Shown here piece by piece: positions 7,882-15,390 of a stretch of 25,937 bases of DNA (its first letter is position 1; each line of letters starts with the position of its first letter). The translations under genes were made by a program, and so were the position numbers. A model generated the notes under the pieces. It searched no databases. It was not told the DNA's origin and saw nothing but the letters and a program-made list of their open reading frames with translations. Origin of the DNA: Streptococcus sp. (GTDB lineage: Bacteria; Bacillota; Bacilli; Lactobacillales; Streptococcaceae); contig NZ_JAPJPF010000026.1 in NCBI RefSeq assembly GCF_030825805.1, positions 1 through 25,937 on the forward strand, written 5' to 3'.

Positions 7882-8778
7882 TTAGAGTTGGGCTAATTGC
7901 AACAAGCGTTCTTTGGACAATTTTTTAATTTCAATTTGATTAGCATCCAACAATTCAAATTCACTCGAGTCCAAAGCATCCAGTAGGGCTTCTAAATTCA
8001 CAGCAGCCACCGGCTTATAACTCTCTGGCATATCAGGATTTCCAGTGATTTCCACTAGGTTCACTTTCCAGTCGATGACCTCATCCATATTGACCTTCTC
8101 TACAAACTCAGCAGGTACAAAAGGCACACGTGGCAAGACAGTATCCGTATCTTCTGTTAGACTGTAACTGCCAATAATGCCTCCCGTTTCGTTCTGACGG
8201 TAGAAACGAACTTGACTAAAGAAGGCGGAGCTGTATTGAACCTTTTTAACCACTTGACTGAACTCCTCTAAAGGTTGAGCGGAGTCTAAAATTTTACGAA
8301 GGAGCTCACGATCCAAGATCACAGAATGAGCAAATCCCTGAAGTTGATATTGATGAAGGTCTGGATCTTTTTCTAGATTCTGTAGATTCTTCAGCAAATA
8401 GTTCTCATAGTCAAAAGAGAAAATAGAATCTGCGTCATAGCTGGTTCCTAAATTATCGTGAATCTCATTTCCCAACTGGCGAGCTAGGGCACTGAGCCAT
8501 TCCAAGATGAGTCGCCAATCTTCAAGGGTGGCAAAATCTGCAAGGATGAACTGATAAGCATGCTCTTGATCCAGATAACGAAGGATGATCGGCAAGCAAC
8601 TCTTGCCATAGCGGATACACATCATGGCTGGAAAATCTTTGAGAGAGCGACCAAGCATGGCTTCCTCAAAACTGTAGGTAAGAACTCCCTCCACCAAATT
8701 CAATACATCTTTAGCTGGCATCACTTTTTGATAGCCAAACATACTCTTTTTATTTCGAATTGAAAACACAACTGACAT
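7882..8778 (-). CDS. DUF4299 family protein
   Basis: A 298-residue soluble, acidic protein without signal peptide or membrane segments. The opening MSVVFSIRNKKSMFGYQKVM and the overall wording match the streptococcal DUF4299 family (from memory). No catalytic motif is recognised and the function is unknown. It has its own extended -10 promoter (8810-8818) and ends at a shared terminator, so it is a single-gene unit. A GGAG ribosome binding site sits about 8 bases upstream of the ATG at 8776-8778. Confidence 0.7.
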   Translation of the reverse strand: MSVVFSIRNKKSMFGYQKVMPAKDVLNLVEGVLTYSFEEAMLGRSLKDFPAMMCIRYGKSCLPIILRYLDQEHAYQFILADFATLEDWRLILEWLSALARQLGNEIHDNLGTSYDADSIFSFDYENYLLKNLQNLEKDPDLHQYQLQGFAHSVILDRELLRKILDSAQPLEEFSQVVKKVQYSSAFFSQVRFYRQNETGGIIGSYSLTEDTDTVLPRVPFVPAEFVEKVNMDEVIDWKVNLVEITGNPDMPESYKPVAAVNLEALLDALDSSEFELLDANQIEIKKLSKERLLQLAQL

Positions 8779-8809
8779 TTGTTTTCTCCTTTTTGTAATC
8801 GCTTACCAA

Positions 8810-8818
8810 ATTATAGCA
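8810..8818 (-). promoter_or_regulatory. Predicted promoter of the DUF4299 gene
   Basis: The minus strand reads TGCTATAAT: TATAAT at 8810-8815 with a TGn extension. A weak -35 (TGGAAA) lies 17 bases further upstream. Confidence 0.65.
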
Positions 8819-8841
8819 CAAATTTTCATGACTTTCCATAG

Positions 8842-8862
8842 AAAAAAACAGCCAAAAGGCTG
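8842..8862 (-). terminator. Candidate minus-strand terminator
   Basis: CAGCC (8849-8853) and GGCTG (8858-8862) form a short stem with an AAAA/TTTT loop. On the minus strand it is followed by seven Ts. It could end transcripts coming from trhO. A near-copy lies at 9118-9137. Confidence 0.55.
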
Positions 8863-9119
8863 CTTTTGAATGTAGACAAATTATTGTGCTACATTAAACA
8901 GCTAGATGACTTTCAAAACATGACTTTTATTTTTTAGTCATTAAAGAAGATGAAAAACTTTCCGCTGTGAGAAAAAGTGCTTGAACCAGTGTAGTTCAAG
9001 CACTCGGGAGTTTTGAAACCTTAGGTTCAAAACTAAGTCATGGAACTTCGTAGAAGTTCGCTGACGTCCGTACTCACCTAAGGGAAGTTTTTCAAAAGAC
9101 TTTATCTTCAATCTGAAAT
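8863..9119. repeat. Hairpin-rich intergenic element between two 22-base direct repeats
   Basis: This gene-free stretch between the DUF4299 gene and trhO has a mobile-element-like structure. Hairpins: ATGACT/AGTCAT near 8921-8942; an 11-bp stem 8976-8986/8994-9004; a stem of about 10 bp with one bulge 9010-9033; and a 7-bp stem 9043-9059. The inner part is framed by inverted ends GAAAAACTT-CC near 8952 and GGGAAGTTTTTC at 9082-9093. The whole is flanked by direct repeats sharing AGCCAAAAGGCTG (8850-8862 and 9120-9132). No transposase. It looks like a small non-autonomous repeat, BOX-like in style but not the classic pneumococcal BOX sequence. The 8976-9004 stem is followed by TTTTT on the minus strand and could terminate trhO. 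Confidence 0.55.
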
Positions 9120-9140
9120 AGCCAAAAGGCTGTTTTTAAC

Positions 9141-10124
9141 TTATGCAAGAGTTCCATCAAGCGTCTCACCGATAACGGCCAAACGTTCAGCAACCTCTGC
9201 TTGTGACAAGTTGTATTCTTCGACATAACGATTGCGTGGATGAACACGACACTCATGGGAGCAGCCACGGAGGTACTTGTCTTCGTTCTCTTCTGAAGTC
9301 AAGATGCGACGGTTACAGAAAGGATTTCCACAGTTGACATAGCGTTCACATGGTGTTCCATCAAACCAGTCTTTTCCAACAACGCTTGGATCGACATGGT
9401 TGACATCGACAGCAATCCGCTCGTCAAAGACGTACATCTTCCCATCCCATAGTTCTCCTTGAACTTCTGGGTCTTTTCCGTAGGTTGCAATTCCGCCGTG
9501 CAATTGACCGACATCTTTGTAGCCTTCACGCACCATCCAACCTGAGAACTTCTCACAACGGACGCCACCTGTACAGTAAACTACGACACGCTTGTCCATG
9601 AATTTTTCCTTGTTATCACGGACCCATTGTGGCAACTCACGGAAATTGCGGATATCTGGACGAATAGCGCCGCGGAAGTGTCCAAGATCGTACTCATAGT
9701 CGTTACGAGTATCAAGGACAACTGTATCCTCGTCTAGAAGAGCTTCTTTAAATTCTTTTGGAGACAAGTAAGCACCTGTCGTTTCAAGGGGATTGATATC
9801 GTTATCGAAGTTATCATCCTCTAATCCAAGGTGGACAATCTCTTTCTTATATCGTACAAACATCTTCTTGAAAGCTTGCTCTTTTTCCTCATCAATCTTG
9901 AACCAGAGGTCTTCCATACCAGGAAGGCTGTGAACATAGTCCATGTATTTTTGCGTCGTTTCGTAATCACCAGAAACGGTTCCGTTGATTCCTTCATCAG
10001 CAACTAGGATACGTCCCTTGAGCCCGATTGATTTACAGAAAGCCAAATGATCAGCCGCAAATTGTTCTGCGTTTTCGATGGGAACATATTTATAGTAAAG
10101 TAAAACACGAATAGGTTTTGCCAT
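9141..10124 (-). CDS. trhO: tRNA uridine-34 hydroxylase TrhO (YceA/UPF0176 rhodanese-like)
   Basis: 327 residues, the usual family length. An N-terminal UPF0176 domain (1-95) contains [12 protein letters not shown] rhodanese domain (about 125-215) has the loop CTGGVRCEK, with the family's C184 and C190. A Cys-rich C-terminus ([17 protein letters not shown]) may bind metal. The family hydroxylates U34 of some tRNAs to 5-hydroxyuridine using oxygen, the first step to mo5U/cmo5U. It sits alone with its own promoter region (10169-10205). The ribosome binding site (AAAAGAGAA) is modest. Family identification is secure; function is by homology. Confidence 0.93.
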   Translation of the reverse strand: MAKPIRVLLYYKYVPIENAEQFAADHLAFCKSIGLKGRILVADEGINGTVSGDYETTQKYMDYVHSLPGMEDLWFKIDEEKEQAFKKMFVRYKKEIVHLGLEDDNFDNDINPLETTGAYLSPKEFKEALLDEDTVVLDTRNDYEYDLGHFRGAIRPDIRNFRELPQWVRDNKEKFMDKRVVVYCTGGVRCEKFSGWMVREGYKDVGQLHGGIATYGKDPEVQGELWDGKMYVFDERIAVDVNHVDPSVVGKDWFDGTPCERYVNCGNPFCNRRILTSEENEDKYLRGCSHECRVHPRNRYVEEYNLSQAEVAERLAVIGETLDGTLA

Positions 10125-10168
10125 AAGATTCTCTTTTCTAAGATTAAATTATCAGAATTTTTCATTCA

Positions 10169-10205
10169 ACTATACCAGTATACTCTCCCGAGAAAACGAA
10201 TGCAA
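10169..10205 (-). promoter_or_regulatory. Predicted trhO promoter, two overlapping options
   Basis: Option one is TTGCAT (10200-10205), a 17-base spacer, then TATACT (10177-10182), on the minus strand. Option two is an extended -10 TGGTATAGT with its hexamer at 10169-10174. Both give leaders under 60 bases. Confidence 0.5.
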
Positions 10206-10216
10206 TTTATTTGACT

Positions 10217-10247
10217 GAAAAATAAAAGCCTGGGGTTCCAGACTTTT
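10217..10247 (-). terminator. Terminator of the XRE/membrane-protein operon
   Basis: AAAAGCCTGG (10224-10233) pairs with CCAGACTTTT (10238-10247), with one G-U in the minus-strand RNA. This is followed by TTTTATTTTT on the minus strand. It is very similar to the hairpin at 11571-11592 on the other side of the operon. Confidence 0.85.
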
Positions 10248-10274
10248 ACACGACGAAAATAAGACTCCGACTAC

Positions 10275-10766
10275 CTACTCTTCCTTTTCCAACTGGTCTA
10301 GATAGGCTTCATAGCGTTTTTTCTCTACTTTTGCAAGGAGCATCACAAGGGAATTCATCCCCCATACAATCGGAAGATTCAGGAGAAATGTGATAGGAAG
10401 CACCAGCAAAAATTTTGAATGAAAGGGATTATTGTGATAGATTGCTTGGTTTAATTGAAAATTTTGAGCCCAGATGAATAAGGAGAGAACACAAGTTACA
10501 GTAATAATCCCCATTAGATTGAGGTAACTATAGCTGATAAACCGTACACCCAATCGTTGACAACGAACCGAATAATACAATCCTGAAACAATGAGTAAGG
10601 TTACGACCATGATTGGACTCAGTCCAGGATTGGTCGTAAACATAGATCCCACACTAAAAACTGCTAAGGCGAGGAATAGAAAACTAGCCGTTTCAGCACC
10701 AGCCTTATTGGCCAGTCCTTCTTCTCGTTCATCTATAATTTGTTTGTTCAACAATTGTAATCTCAT
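10275..10766 (-). CDS. Small integral membrane protein, XRE-linked, second of pair
   Basis: 163 residues with four predicted membrane segments (about 25-43, 50-66, 80-100 and 120-143). It has charged cytoplasmic-looking ends: DEREEG near residue 12 and a C-terminal KKRYEAYLDQLEKEE tail. Family not recognised and no catalytic motif. Its ATG directly follows the TAA of the preceding gene (TAAATG), with GAGGAGG just upstream, so translation is coupled. Size, topology and context match the small membrane proteins encoded beside short XRE regulators in Firmicutes. A role in controlling the regulator or sensing the envelope is only inference. Confidence 0.75.
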   Translation of the reverse strand: MRLQLLNKQIIDEREEGLANKAGAETASFLFLALAVFSVGSMFTTNPGLSPIMVVTLLIVSGLYYSVRCQRLGVRFISYSYLNLMGIITVTCVLSLFIWAQNFQLNQAIYHNNPFHSKFLLVLPITFLLNLPIVWGMNSLVMLLAKVEKKRYEAYLDQLEKEE

Positions 10767-11246
10767 TTATTCCTCCTCTAACTCTGCCTCGATCTTCTTT
10801 TGTTTTTTCCGATTGATAAGAGCAAGTGGTTTCTCTAACAGATAAGTCAAAAGGGCAAAGACTAAAATAGCAAGGACGATTTTGAGCAGATACTTGGGAC
10901 TGAACATAAAGCTCATCGTTTCGCGCTTCCCAATCACATCCGTTGCGATCACAAATAAGGAAAATAAGACGCCTGCCCCGATGCGGCTGAACCAGCTATC
11001 TTTTTCTAACATATCTCGAATGTCGATCCCTGAGCTGATCCTTCTCACAAAGGCATAAACTCCCATGACAATCAAGAGAATAAGTTCGGGAATATAGGCT
11101 ACTAGCTCTAAGTCCAGAATACTAGCTTTCACAAAGGCTGATAAGGCGATAAAGCAGGTCATTCCTAGAACAAGTTCCCCTGCAATTTTTCCATCAAGCA
11201 GCATGGTCCGTTCATCTTTTACAATTGGTTCTTTCTTTTGTTTCAT
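10767..11246 (-). CDS. Small integral membrane protein, XRE-linked, first of pair
   Basis: 159 residues beginning MKQKKEPIVKDERTMLLDGK, with four predicted membrane segments and a basic-then-acidic tail (INRKKQKKIEAELEEE). The ATG at 11244-11246 has GAGG six bases upstream. An upstream extension to 11366 would run through the regulator gene in another frame and is rejected. The DER motif near residue 12 and the four-segment layout are shared with the next gene (DERE near 12), suggesting the pair arose by duplication or works as a heteromer. Family not recognised. Confidence 0.78.
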   Translation of the reverse strand: MKQKKEPIVKDERTMLLDGKIAGELVLGMTCFIALSAFVKASILDLELVAYIPELILLIVMGVYAFVRRISSGIDIRDMLEKDSWFSRIGAGVLFSLFVIATDVIGKRETMSFMFSPKYLLKIVLAILVFALLTYLLEKPLALINRKKQKKIEAELEEE

Positions 11247-11274
11247 ATGTTTCCTCTTTCTATTGTTAAAACTG

Positions 11275-11469
11275 TTACTCCCAGAACAGTTGATCCAGCG
11301 TCTTATCCAAGGTCTTACAAATGGCCAGGCAGAGGCTGAGGGTTGGGTTATATTTCCCCGCCTCAATCAGGCCAATGGTCTGACGCGTCACCCCGATGGC
11401 ATCTGCAAGATCCCCCTGGGTCATATCATGCTCGACCCGGGCCATTTTTAATTTGAGATTTTTCGCCAC
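11275..11469 (-). CDS. Small XRE-family transcriptional regulator
   Basis: A 64-residue protein that is almost entirely one helix-turn-helix domain: MTQGDLADAIGVTRQTIGLIEAGKYNPTLSLCLAICKTL, ending LDQLFWE. This short form is common beside membrane-protein genes in Firmicutes and usually autoregulates. The start is the GTG at 11467-11469 with AAAGGA eight bases upstream. Longer readings begin inside the -10 hexamer. It is first in a three-gene operon, 28 bases before the first membrane protein. The dyad at 11531-11554 upstream of its promoter is a candidate operator. Confidence 0.88.
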   Translation of the reverse strand: MAKNLKLKMARVEHDMTQGDLADAIGVTRQTIGLIEAGKYNPTLSLCLAICKTLDKTLDQLFWE

Positions 11470-11499
11470 AGGCTTTTCCTTTCTTGTTTTTATAACTCT

Positions 11500-11554
11500 A
11501 TTATACACTATATTTTCTATTTTGCAACATATATTTTACATTTTGTAAAAAATA
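11500..11554 (-). promoter_or_regulatory. Promoter and candidate operator of the XRE operon
   Basis: On the minus strand, TTGCAA, a 16-base spacer, then TATAAT (11500-11505). Just upstream of the -35 lies an inverted repeat, ATATTTTACA (11531-11540) against TGTAAAA-ATAT (11544-11554), with one extra A. The region is very AT-rich. Position and symmetry suit autoregulation by the XRE protein. Confidence 0.6.
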
Positions 11555-11564
11555 TTTTTGGTAA

Positions 11565-11592
11565 ACAAAAAAAGCCTGGTTTCCCAGACTTT
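11565..11592 (-). terminator. Terminator of the long met/ECF operon
   Basis: AAAGCCTGG (11571-11579) pairs with CCAGACTTT (11584-11592), with one G-U in the minus-strand RNA. Seven Ts follow on the minus strand. It lies 16 bases beyond the UPF0397 stop codon. Confidence 0.85.
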
Positions 11593-11608
11593 ATCTTCTT
11601 ATTTATGA

Positions 11609-12160
11609 TTAGTCTTTAGACAAACTTCCATCTTTTGTTTGAGTCCGTGCATAAGCAATCAAGAGAAGAGAACCTGCAATAGCTACAACTAAAGCATTGA
11701 CAGAACCTGCTACAACACCTTGTAGGAAGACCTTGTTGGCACTTTCTTTGTAGATCATCACATCCCCAATCGGAGCAATCAATCCCCAAATAAGCAAGTT
11801 GGCAATGACTTGTACGACGTTAAAGACGATCAATTCTTTCTTGGTCACTTCTCCTTTTAGGTTACCGATTTGCTTGCGGAAGATACCAACAAAGAGTCCA
11901 AACAAGCCACTAGAAATGATCCAAGTCCACCAGAGACCATAAGTCATCGCATCTTTAATAGCATGACCGATAAAGCCCATTAAGAAACCAACAATCGGAC
12001 CAAAGACCACACTAAAGAGGGCTTGAAGAGCGTATTGCAACTGAATGTTGGTATTTGGAGCTGGCGCTGGAATTGGGATCATCGCAATGACCACAAAGAG
12101 GGCCGCTCCAACCCCGATGGCTACAACATCCTTAATTGTAAAAGCTTGTTTTTGTTTCAT
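11609..12160 (-). CDS. ECF transporter S component, UPF0397 family
   Basis: A 183-residue membrane protein with about five or six hydrophobic segments. The stretch [33 protein letters not shown] (about 43-75) and the C-terminal [21 protein letters not shown] are the family's signature regions. S components bind the substrate and dock on an EcfT-ATPase module, which is absent here. The nearest one is at 2675-5180. In S. pneumoniae, as I recall, the UPF0397 gene sits directly beside its ATPase and EcfT, so the separation is notable. A GGAG ribosome binding site lies 8 bases upstream, and the SAM adenosyltransferase stop is 13 bases away. The substrate is not established. Confidence 0.88.
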   Translation of the reverse strand: MKQKQAFTIKDVVAIGVGAALFVVIAMIPIPAPAPNTNIQLQYALQALFSVVFGPIVGFLMGFIGHAIKDAMTYGLWWTWIISSGLFGLFVGIFRKQIGNLKGEVTKKELIVFNVVQVIANLLIWGLIAPIGDVMIYKESANKVFLQGVVAGSVNALVVAIAGSLLLIAYARTQTKDGSLSKD

Positions 12161-12173
12161 ATTTTATCTCCTA

Positions 12174-13022
12174 TTAATTTTCCATTTTTCTAATTTCGAT
12201 ATGCCAAGAAGCCCCAACTCCTACATTATAGGCCTTGGCAAAGGATCCCTGGTTGATGGCAAGACCAACACGGTAGAGGGAATTGATATAAAGGATTGGC
12301 TGTCCAATCCGCACATCTGCGAAAGACTTGCCGTAAGTTACTTGGTTTTGGTAAACCAGCATGTCATTGTTGTAGATGGTCACTTCAAAGCGTTCCCCAA
12401 ATTCGGGTTCCAAATGATTGAACTCTTCTCGGGTAATCGAAGTCCAGAGGGAACCAAAACGTACATCCAAGATATCAACGGCTCCTTTGACAAGATTGTC
12501 CTCTATAACAGTTTCCACTACTGGGATTTCTACAATGTGTTCGACACTGAGTTCTGGTCCCACTTCCTCAAAGCTGATATGGCCACTGGCTAACTTAGCT
12601 CCTGTATAGGCATAGACATCACGCCCATGGAAGGTATAAGAAAACTCTGTATTTGCCCGGCGGTTCTTTACCTCTGAAATCTCACGGATAGCAACAATCC
12701 CTACATGTTTCTTGATGAAAGAGAGGGTTCCATTATCCGGAGTGACAATATATTGATTCTTGGCCGTTTTGGCTACCACACTCTTTCGTTTAGAGCCGAC
12801 ACCCGGATCGACCACCGAAACAAAGGTTGTCCCTTCTGGCCAGTAGTCTACCGTCTGAAAGAGGCGGTAACTTCCTTCAAAGATATTGTAAGGGGTAATG
12901 TCATGGGTCAAGTGGTGAATCTTGAGGGTGGGCGATTCCTCTAAAGCAACCCCGACCATAGCAGAGACAGCCCCATCCACCAGACCGAAGTCTGACTGAA
13001 GGACTAGTATATTATTGTGCAT
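12174..13022 (-). CDS. SAM hydroxide adenosyltransferase (DUF62 family)
   Basis: A 282-residue enzyme that hydrolyses S-adenosylmethionine to adenosine and methionine. It is related to the SAM-dependent fluorinase and chlorinase. Visible elements are LQSDFGLVDG at the N-terminus, VVDPGVGSKRK with D72 and R79, and FHGRDVYA with H132. Together these form the Asp-Arg-His set of the hydroxide-using subgroup, which argues against a halogenase. It lies between the MptD-like protein and the UPF0397 S component, with gaps under 20 bases. It therefore probably acts on a compound brought in by one of them, or recycles SAM when methionine is short. GGAG lies 8 bases upstream of the ATG. Confidence 0.88.
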   Translation of the reverse strand: MHNNILVLQSDFGLVDGAVSAMVGVALEESPTLKIHHLTHDITPYNIFEGSYRLFQTVDYWPEGTTFVSVVDPGVGSKRKSVVAKTAKNQYIVTPDNGTLSFIKKHVGIVAIREISEVKNRRANTEFSYTFHGRDVYAYTGAKLASGHISFEEVGPELSVEHIVEIPVVETVIEDNLVKGAVDILDVRFGSLWTSITREEFNHLEPEFGERFEVTIYNNDMLVYQNQVTYGKSFADVRIGQPILYINSLYRVGLAINQGSFAKAYNVGVGASWHIEIRKMEN

Positions 13023-13039
13023 ATTTCTTCTCCATCATG

Positions 13040-13618
13040 TCATTTTCTATCTAGCTTTTGATAGACCAATTGTCCCAGAAGATAACCTAGTAGAGCTCCA
13101 AGAAGAAGGGTCAATAAAAACCAGCTCACCGTCTCCATATTCGACGGTACCATAACGCGTTCAATATAATCCATCGACTTCCCACGGGCTAGTAAAGAAG
13201 CACGGTAACTAGCTGGTTGGATCCACATCATGAGAATGGGCCCTGTCGTCGTAAAGGAAAAGAGGAGGAAGGAAAGCGCATTGCCTAACTTCGACTGGTA
13301 GTGGCCACGAGCTGCGACCAATTCTGCCAAAAGCCCTCCAACAAGAGCAGGCAGAAAAGCTCCAGCTCCATGACGAGTGAAAAGGAAAAAAGCACCAATC
13401 ACAAGAGCAACGACTAGAATGGCTCCTGTTCGTTGAATTTTCTCAACATAGACCTGATAGATTCCTCCACCAACCAGGGCAGAGAAGGCTGGAGCATAGA
13501 ACATGTTGCCTTGATGATCAACCAGACTTCCAAGTAGGACACCTAAGCCAATGGCAAGAAAATACAAGCCTGCAAAGGCCGCAACCTGCTTAAACTGATG
13601 TTTCTGTATTATTTTCAT
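13040..13618 (-). CDS. MptD-like (Trep_Strep family) putative ECF S component
   Basis: A 192-residue membrane protein with about six hydrophobic segments. The pattern in the second half (VGGLLAELVAARGHYQS, then a P-x3-MMW segment, a Y-rich loop and a final LLGYLLGQLVYQKL helix) matches what I know of the Trep_Strep/MptD integral membrane family, annotated as putative ECF S components. Identification is by eye and moderate. It starts 15 bases after metI and is in the same operon. If correct, the window has two S components in one operon and none beside the EcfT/ATPase genes. Alternative: an unclassified accessory protein of the MetNI transporter. Confidence 0.65.
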   Translation of the reverse strand: MKIIQKHQFKQVAAFAGLYFLAIGLGVLLGSLVDHQGNMFYAPAFSALVGGGIYQVYVEKIQRTGAILVVALVIGAFFLFTRHGAGAFLPALVGGLLAELVAARGHYQSKLGNALSFLLFSFTTTGPILMMWIQPASYRASLLARGKSMDYIERVMVPSNMETVSWFLLTLLLGALLGYLLGQLVYQKLDRK

Positions 13619-13633
13619 GTATCTATCCCATCC

Positions 13634-14326
13634 TTACCGGTGACTAATTTTCTTGGTCAAGAAATCACCGATAAACTGAATAAAGAAAATCAAAAGCAGA
13701 ATCAAAAAGGTTGCTAGCAAGGTAACGTCATTATTAAAGCGTTGGTAACCATATGAAATAGCGACGTTTCCGAGACCACCTGCTCCAATCGCACCCGCCA
13801 TAGCTGTTTCACCAACCAAGGAAATGAGGGTAACGGTTGTGACACGAATCAAATCAGGAAGTCCTTCACGAAGGTAGACACCAACAATATCCCAAAAGGT
13901 TGCCCCACTAGCTTGAGCTGCTTCAATCACCCCACGGTCCAATTCAGACAAAACGACTTGAACTTGGCGAGCAAAGAAAGGAAAGACAGCTAAAGATAGG
14001 GGAACTAAGGCCGCCGTAGGACCAATCCCAGTTCCGACAATCATACGAGTAAAGGGATTAATCAAGGCTAGCAAGATGATAAAAGGAATGGCACGGAAGA
14101 TGGACGTGATTTTATCCAAGATATGGAAAACCAATTTATTCTCGATAATCCCACCAGGTGCTGTCAAGACTAATAATAATCCTGCAATGAGTCCCAATAA
14201 ACCACCAATCACAAAAGAGATAAAGGTCATGTAAAGGGTCAGATAAATCGCTGTTCCCCATCCAGCTTGGCCACTCCAGCCCATCCGGTAAACATTTGGT
14301 AGATAGGTTTGAATAAAGTCAATCAT
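13634..14326 (-). CDS. metI: Methionine ABC transporter permease MetI (MetP)
   Basis: A 230-residue inner-membrane permease with five predicted membrane segments. The cytoplasmic EAA loop reads [23 protein letters not shown], which contacts MetN. The N-terminus ([21 protein letters not shown]) is typical of the family. It overlaps metN by 4 bases (14323-14326), so the two are translationally coupled. With MetN and MetQ it imports L- and D-methionine. Confidence 0.94.
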   Translation of the reverse strand: MIDFIQTYLPNVYRMGWSGQAGWGTAIYLTLYMTFISFVIGGLLGLIAGLLLVLTAPGGIIENKLVFHILDKITSIFRAIPFIILLALINPFTRMIVGTGIGPTAALVPLSLAVFPFFARQVQVVLSELDRGVIEAAQASGATFWDIVGVYLREGLPDLIRVTTVTLISLVGETAMAGAIGAGGLGNVAISYGYQRFNNDVTLLATFLILLLIFFIQFIGDFLTKKISHR

Positions 14327-15390
14327 GAATTACTCCCTTCTTTTAAGACACGCACAGAAACACCTGCTGCTTTTAGATCCCGCTGTGCTGCAGTTAGATT
14401 CGCTACTTCCCCAGTAAGGATAACAACCAACTCACCAACAGGGGTATGATCCAAAATTTCAATATTTCCGTGTAGAATATTAGCAGACACTTGGTACTGT
14501 TTATAAATATCGTTGATAATCGCTGTGTCTGTCACCGAACCAGAATATTTCAAATGGGCCAAAACAGAATCAGCCGGCAATTTCTTAACAATTTGTTGCT
14601 GATTGATTTTCACCATAGCTTCATCGATTCCTGTTGCAGTTGTGATGAAGTCTTGTGTCAATTCGTTCTTAGGATTAGAGAAGATGTCTAAAACAGAGCC
14701 TTCTTCAATCAATTCACCATTTTGCATGACTGCTACCCGATTGGCAATGTCTTTAACGATCTGCATTTCATGGGTAATCAAGACCACTGTCAAGCCCAAC
14801 TTCTGATTCAGCTCTTGCAGAAGAGCAAGGATTTGTTTGGTCGTTTTTGGATCTAGTGCGGATGTTGATTCGTCAGATATCAAAATCTTTGGATCGTTGG
14901 CGAGCGCACGCGCAATCGCCACCCGTTGTTTTTGTCCACCTGACAATTGAGCAGGATAGTTGTCCGCCCGATCTGACAGACCAACTAGTTCCAACAACTT
15001 GGCTACTTTTTCAGCCTTTTGCTCTTTAGATAAGTCTGAATGTTTAAGGGCAAAGGCCACATTTTCAGCAGCGGTCATTTGGGCCATTAGATTGAAATGT
15101 TGGAAAATCATACCAATGTCTCGGCGTTTTTGGCGTAAAGCCGCAGCATTCAAGGTCACCTGGTCTTGATAGATGACATCGCCATCTACAGTGATAGTAC
15201 CTGCTGACGGTACTTGCAAGAGATTGATGACCCGTACAAGAGTTGATTTCCCTGCTCCAGAATAACCAACAATCCCGTAAATATCCCCTTCATTGATATG
15301 AATGGTCACATCCTTCACGGCTATAATTTCCCGTTTTTTCTGATGAAAGGTAACATCGATATGGTCCAGTTTGATAATTTCTTTACTCAT
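14323..15390 (-). CDS. metN: Methionine ABC transporter ATP-binding protein MetN
   Basis: 355 residues. The ATPase domain has Walker [10 protein letters not shown] at 42-50, signature LSGGQKQR at 149-156 and Walker B ILISDE at 169-174. The C-terminal part (about 270-350) is the NIL/ACT-like domain that lets intracellular methionine inhibit transport in this family. The start overlaps the end of the peptidase gene by 8 bases (15383-15390). Energises methionine uptake with MetI and the lipoprotein MetQ. Confidence 0.95.
   Translation of the reverse strand: MSKEIIKLDHIDVTFHQKKREIIAVKDVTIHINEGDIYGIVGYSGAGKSTLVRVINLLQVPSAGTITVDGDVIYQDQVTLNAAALRQKRRDIGMIFQHFNLMAQMTAAENVAFALKHSDLSKEQKAEKVAKLLELVGLSDRADNYPAQLSGGQKQRVAIARALANDPKILISDESTSALDPKTTKQILALLQELNQKLGLTVVLITHEMQIVKDIANRVAVMQNGELIEEGSVLDIFSNPKNELTQDFITTATGIDEAMVKINQQQIVKKLPADSVLAHLKYSGSVTDTAIINDIYKQYQVSANILHGNIEILDHTPVGELVVILTGEVANLTAAQRDLKAAGVSVRVLKEGSNS

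Noticed and set aside
8860..9140. Small protein gene or CRISPR in the hairpin-rich spacer
   Set aside because: No ORF with a ribosome binding site. The repeats are inverted and all different, without regular spacing.
12045..12593. 182-codon plus-strand ORF
   Set aside because: Lies opposite the SAM adenosyltransferase and UPF0397 genes. The translation has no family features or ribosome binding site, whereas both minus-strand proteins are clearly recognisable.
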